Assembly: GCF_019655855.1 (NCBI RefSeq)
Contig: NZ_BPFX01000015.1
Coordinates: 1 to 64,000, forward strand
Length of the DNA: 64,000 bases
Source of the DNA: Pseudomonas paralcaligenes
Lineage (GTDB): Bacteria; Pseudomonadota; Gammaproteobacteria; Pseudomonadales; Pseudomonadaceae
Direction: 5' to 3'
Below, one piece after another: positions 63,408 to 64,000 of this stretch. The position numbers were made by a program, and so were the translations under genes. Positions within the stretch are counted from its first letter, which is position 1, and each line of letters starts with the position of its first letter. The notes below the pieces were generated by a model. The model did not search any database, was not told where the DNA came from, and saw nothing but the letters and a program-made list of their open reading frames with translations.

Positions 63408-64000
63408 TCAGGGCGTGTACACGCTGGCGATGGCGTTGGCCAGGTAGTCCAGCCGCTCCTCGGCCATGCCGGCCACGTTGGCCCGGCCGCTGCTGACCAG
63501 GTACACGCTGAACTCCTGGCGCAGGCGCTGCACCTGCTCGGCGCTGAGGCCGGTGTAGGAGAACATGCCGCGCTGGGCAGCGACGTGGGCGAAGCGCCCG
63601 GCCAGGCCGTGGGGCACCAGCGCCGCCACCAGGCCGTTGCGCAGGTTGGCCACGCGCAGGCGCATGGCTTCCACTTCCTCGGCCCACAGGCCACGCAGCT
63701 CGGGATCGCCGAGGATGGTGGCGACCACCGCGGCGCCGTGGGCCGGCGGCGTCGACCACAGGTTGCGGGCGAGAGCGGCCAGCTGGCTGCGGATGTCGAT
63801 CAGCTTGCCGGCATCCTGCGCCCGCACGATCAGTGCGCCGGTGCGTTCGCGGTACAGGCCGAAGTTCTTCGAGCAGGAGCTGGTCACCAGCAGTTCGGGC
63901 AGCTCGGCGGCGAACAGGCGCACGGCCCAGGCGTCCTCGTCCAGGCCGTCGCCGAAGCCCTGGTAGGCGAAGTCGATCAGCGGCAGCAGTTCGCGCGCCT
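63408..64000 (-). CDS. Aromatic amino-acid aminotransferase (3' part; start outside window)
   Basis: The C-terminal 197 residues are visible; the frame enters from the right edge without a start. The PLP-lysine region SSCSKNFGLYRERTGALIV and the substrate-carboxylate Arg in VSSGRANVAGM fit class-I TyrB/PhhC-type enzymes. DFAYQGFGDGLDEDAWAVRL also belongs to the TyrB/AspC pattern. It would interconvert Phe/Tyr and the aryl-pyruvates used by hpd and the indolepyruvate oxidoreductase elsewhere in the window, though it is about 40 kb from hpd. Confidence 0.92.
   Translation of the reverse strand, partial: ARELLPLIDFAYQGFGDGLDEDAWAVRLFAAELPELLVTSSCSKNFGLYRERTGALIVRAQDAGKLIDIRSQLAALARNLWSTPPAHGAAVVATILGDPELRGLWAEEVEAMRLRVANLRNGLVAALVPHGLAGRFAHVAAQRGMFSYTGLSAEQVQRLRQEFSVYLVSSGRANVAGMAEERLDYLANAIASVYTP

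Overview
The window is about 64 kb of high-GC chromosome from a Pseudomonas-like gammaproteobacterium. This rests on the gene content (cti, ccoG, katE, edd-pgl, arfB, a tyrosine-catabolic operon, GGDEF/EAL and chemoreceptor genes), the dispersed GTGGGAGCGG-type REP palindromes, and a strong GC bias at third codon positions that opens long spurious frames on opposite strands. No tRNA, rRNA, CRISPR array or intact transposase gene was seen. Both ends cut a gene: a giant surface protein at the left and an aromatic aminotransferase at the right.

Left part (1-13.6 kb, all minus strand). A coherent, largely uncharacterised locus is read leftward. It begins with a membrane-anchored coiled-coil protein, a periplasmic HlyD-type adaptor, a GAF-HlyD fusion and an M50 site-2-type metalloprotease fused to an HlyD-like arm. 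It continues with an aspartyl/asparaginyl beta-hydroxylase-like oxygenase, a sulfotransferase, a GNAT acetyltransferase, a DUF6916-like protein and an orphan phage-tail-collar protein. It ends in a very large LEPR-XLL/DUF4347 repeat adhesin that runs off the window. Most junctions overlap or nearly abut. My reading is that this is a dedicated modification and surface-display system for the giant protein and perhaps the collar protein. It has no ABC ATPase or outer-membrane channel in view. This is the best candidate for an undescribed system.

13.7-25.1 kb. A MocR-type GntR/aminotransferase regulator, the cbb3-oxidase copper protein CcoG, a lipase-like hydrolase and a membrane GGDEF-EAL protein are followed by the tyrosine/homogentisate operon hpd-hmgA (short form)-fumarylacetoacetate hydrolase-maiA, closed by a strong terminator.

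25.2-35.8 kb. A lower-GC catabolic island lies between two direct copies of a roughly 185-bp element with terminal inverted repeats (MITE-like). It holds a second, full-length fumarylacetoacetase, a cyclase/amidohydrolase, a TetR regulator, an alpha/beta hydrolase, a DUF1302/DUF1329 envelope pair, both subunits of a 3-oxoacid CoA-transferase and a decayed thiolase. Fumarylacetoacetase releases acetoacetate, CoA-transferase activates it and thiolase would split it, so the island looks like a ring-fission lower pathway with its last step broken.

35.9-43.1 kb. The ancestral sequence resumes with an Lrp-type regulator divergent from a fused indolepyruvate ferredoxin oxidoreductase, then a Leu/Phe/Val-type amino-acid dehydrogenase and an AroP-type permease preceded by a hairpin and a coupled 15-residue leader ORF. 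With hpd and the terminal aminotransferase, much of the window serves aromatic amino-acid use.

43.2-64 kb. Housekeeping and accessory genes follow: a chemoreceptor, a DUF457 membrane protein, edd-pgl, YciI-like and VOC proteins, arfB, a DRE-TIM-metallolyase-like protein paired with a diguanylate cyclase, a tightly overlapping four-gene cluster (acyl-CoA dehydrogenase, PIG-L deacetylase, NodS-like methyltransferase, glycosyltransferase), a NUDIX hydrolase, a five-unit 160-bp tandem repeat array, a nucleotidyltransferase, catalase katE, a small secreted protein, fatty-acid cis/trans isomerase cti, and the 3' part of an aromatic aminotransferase.
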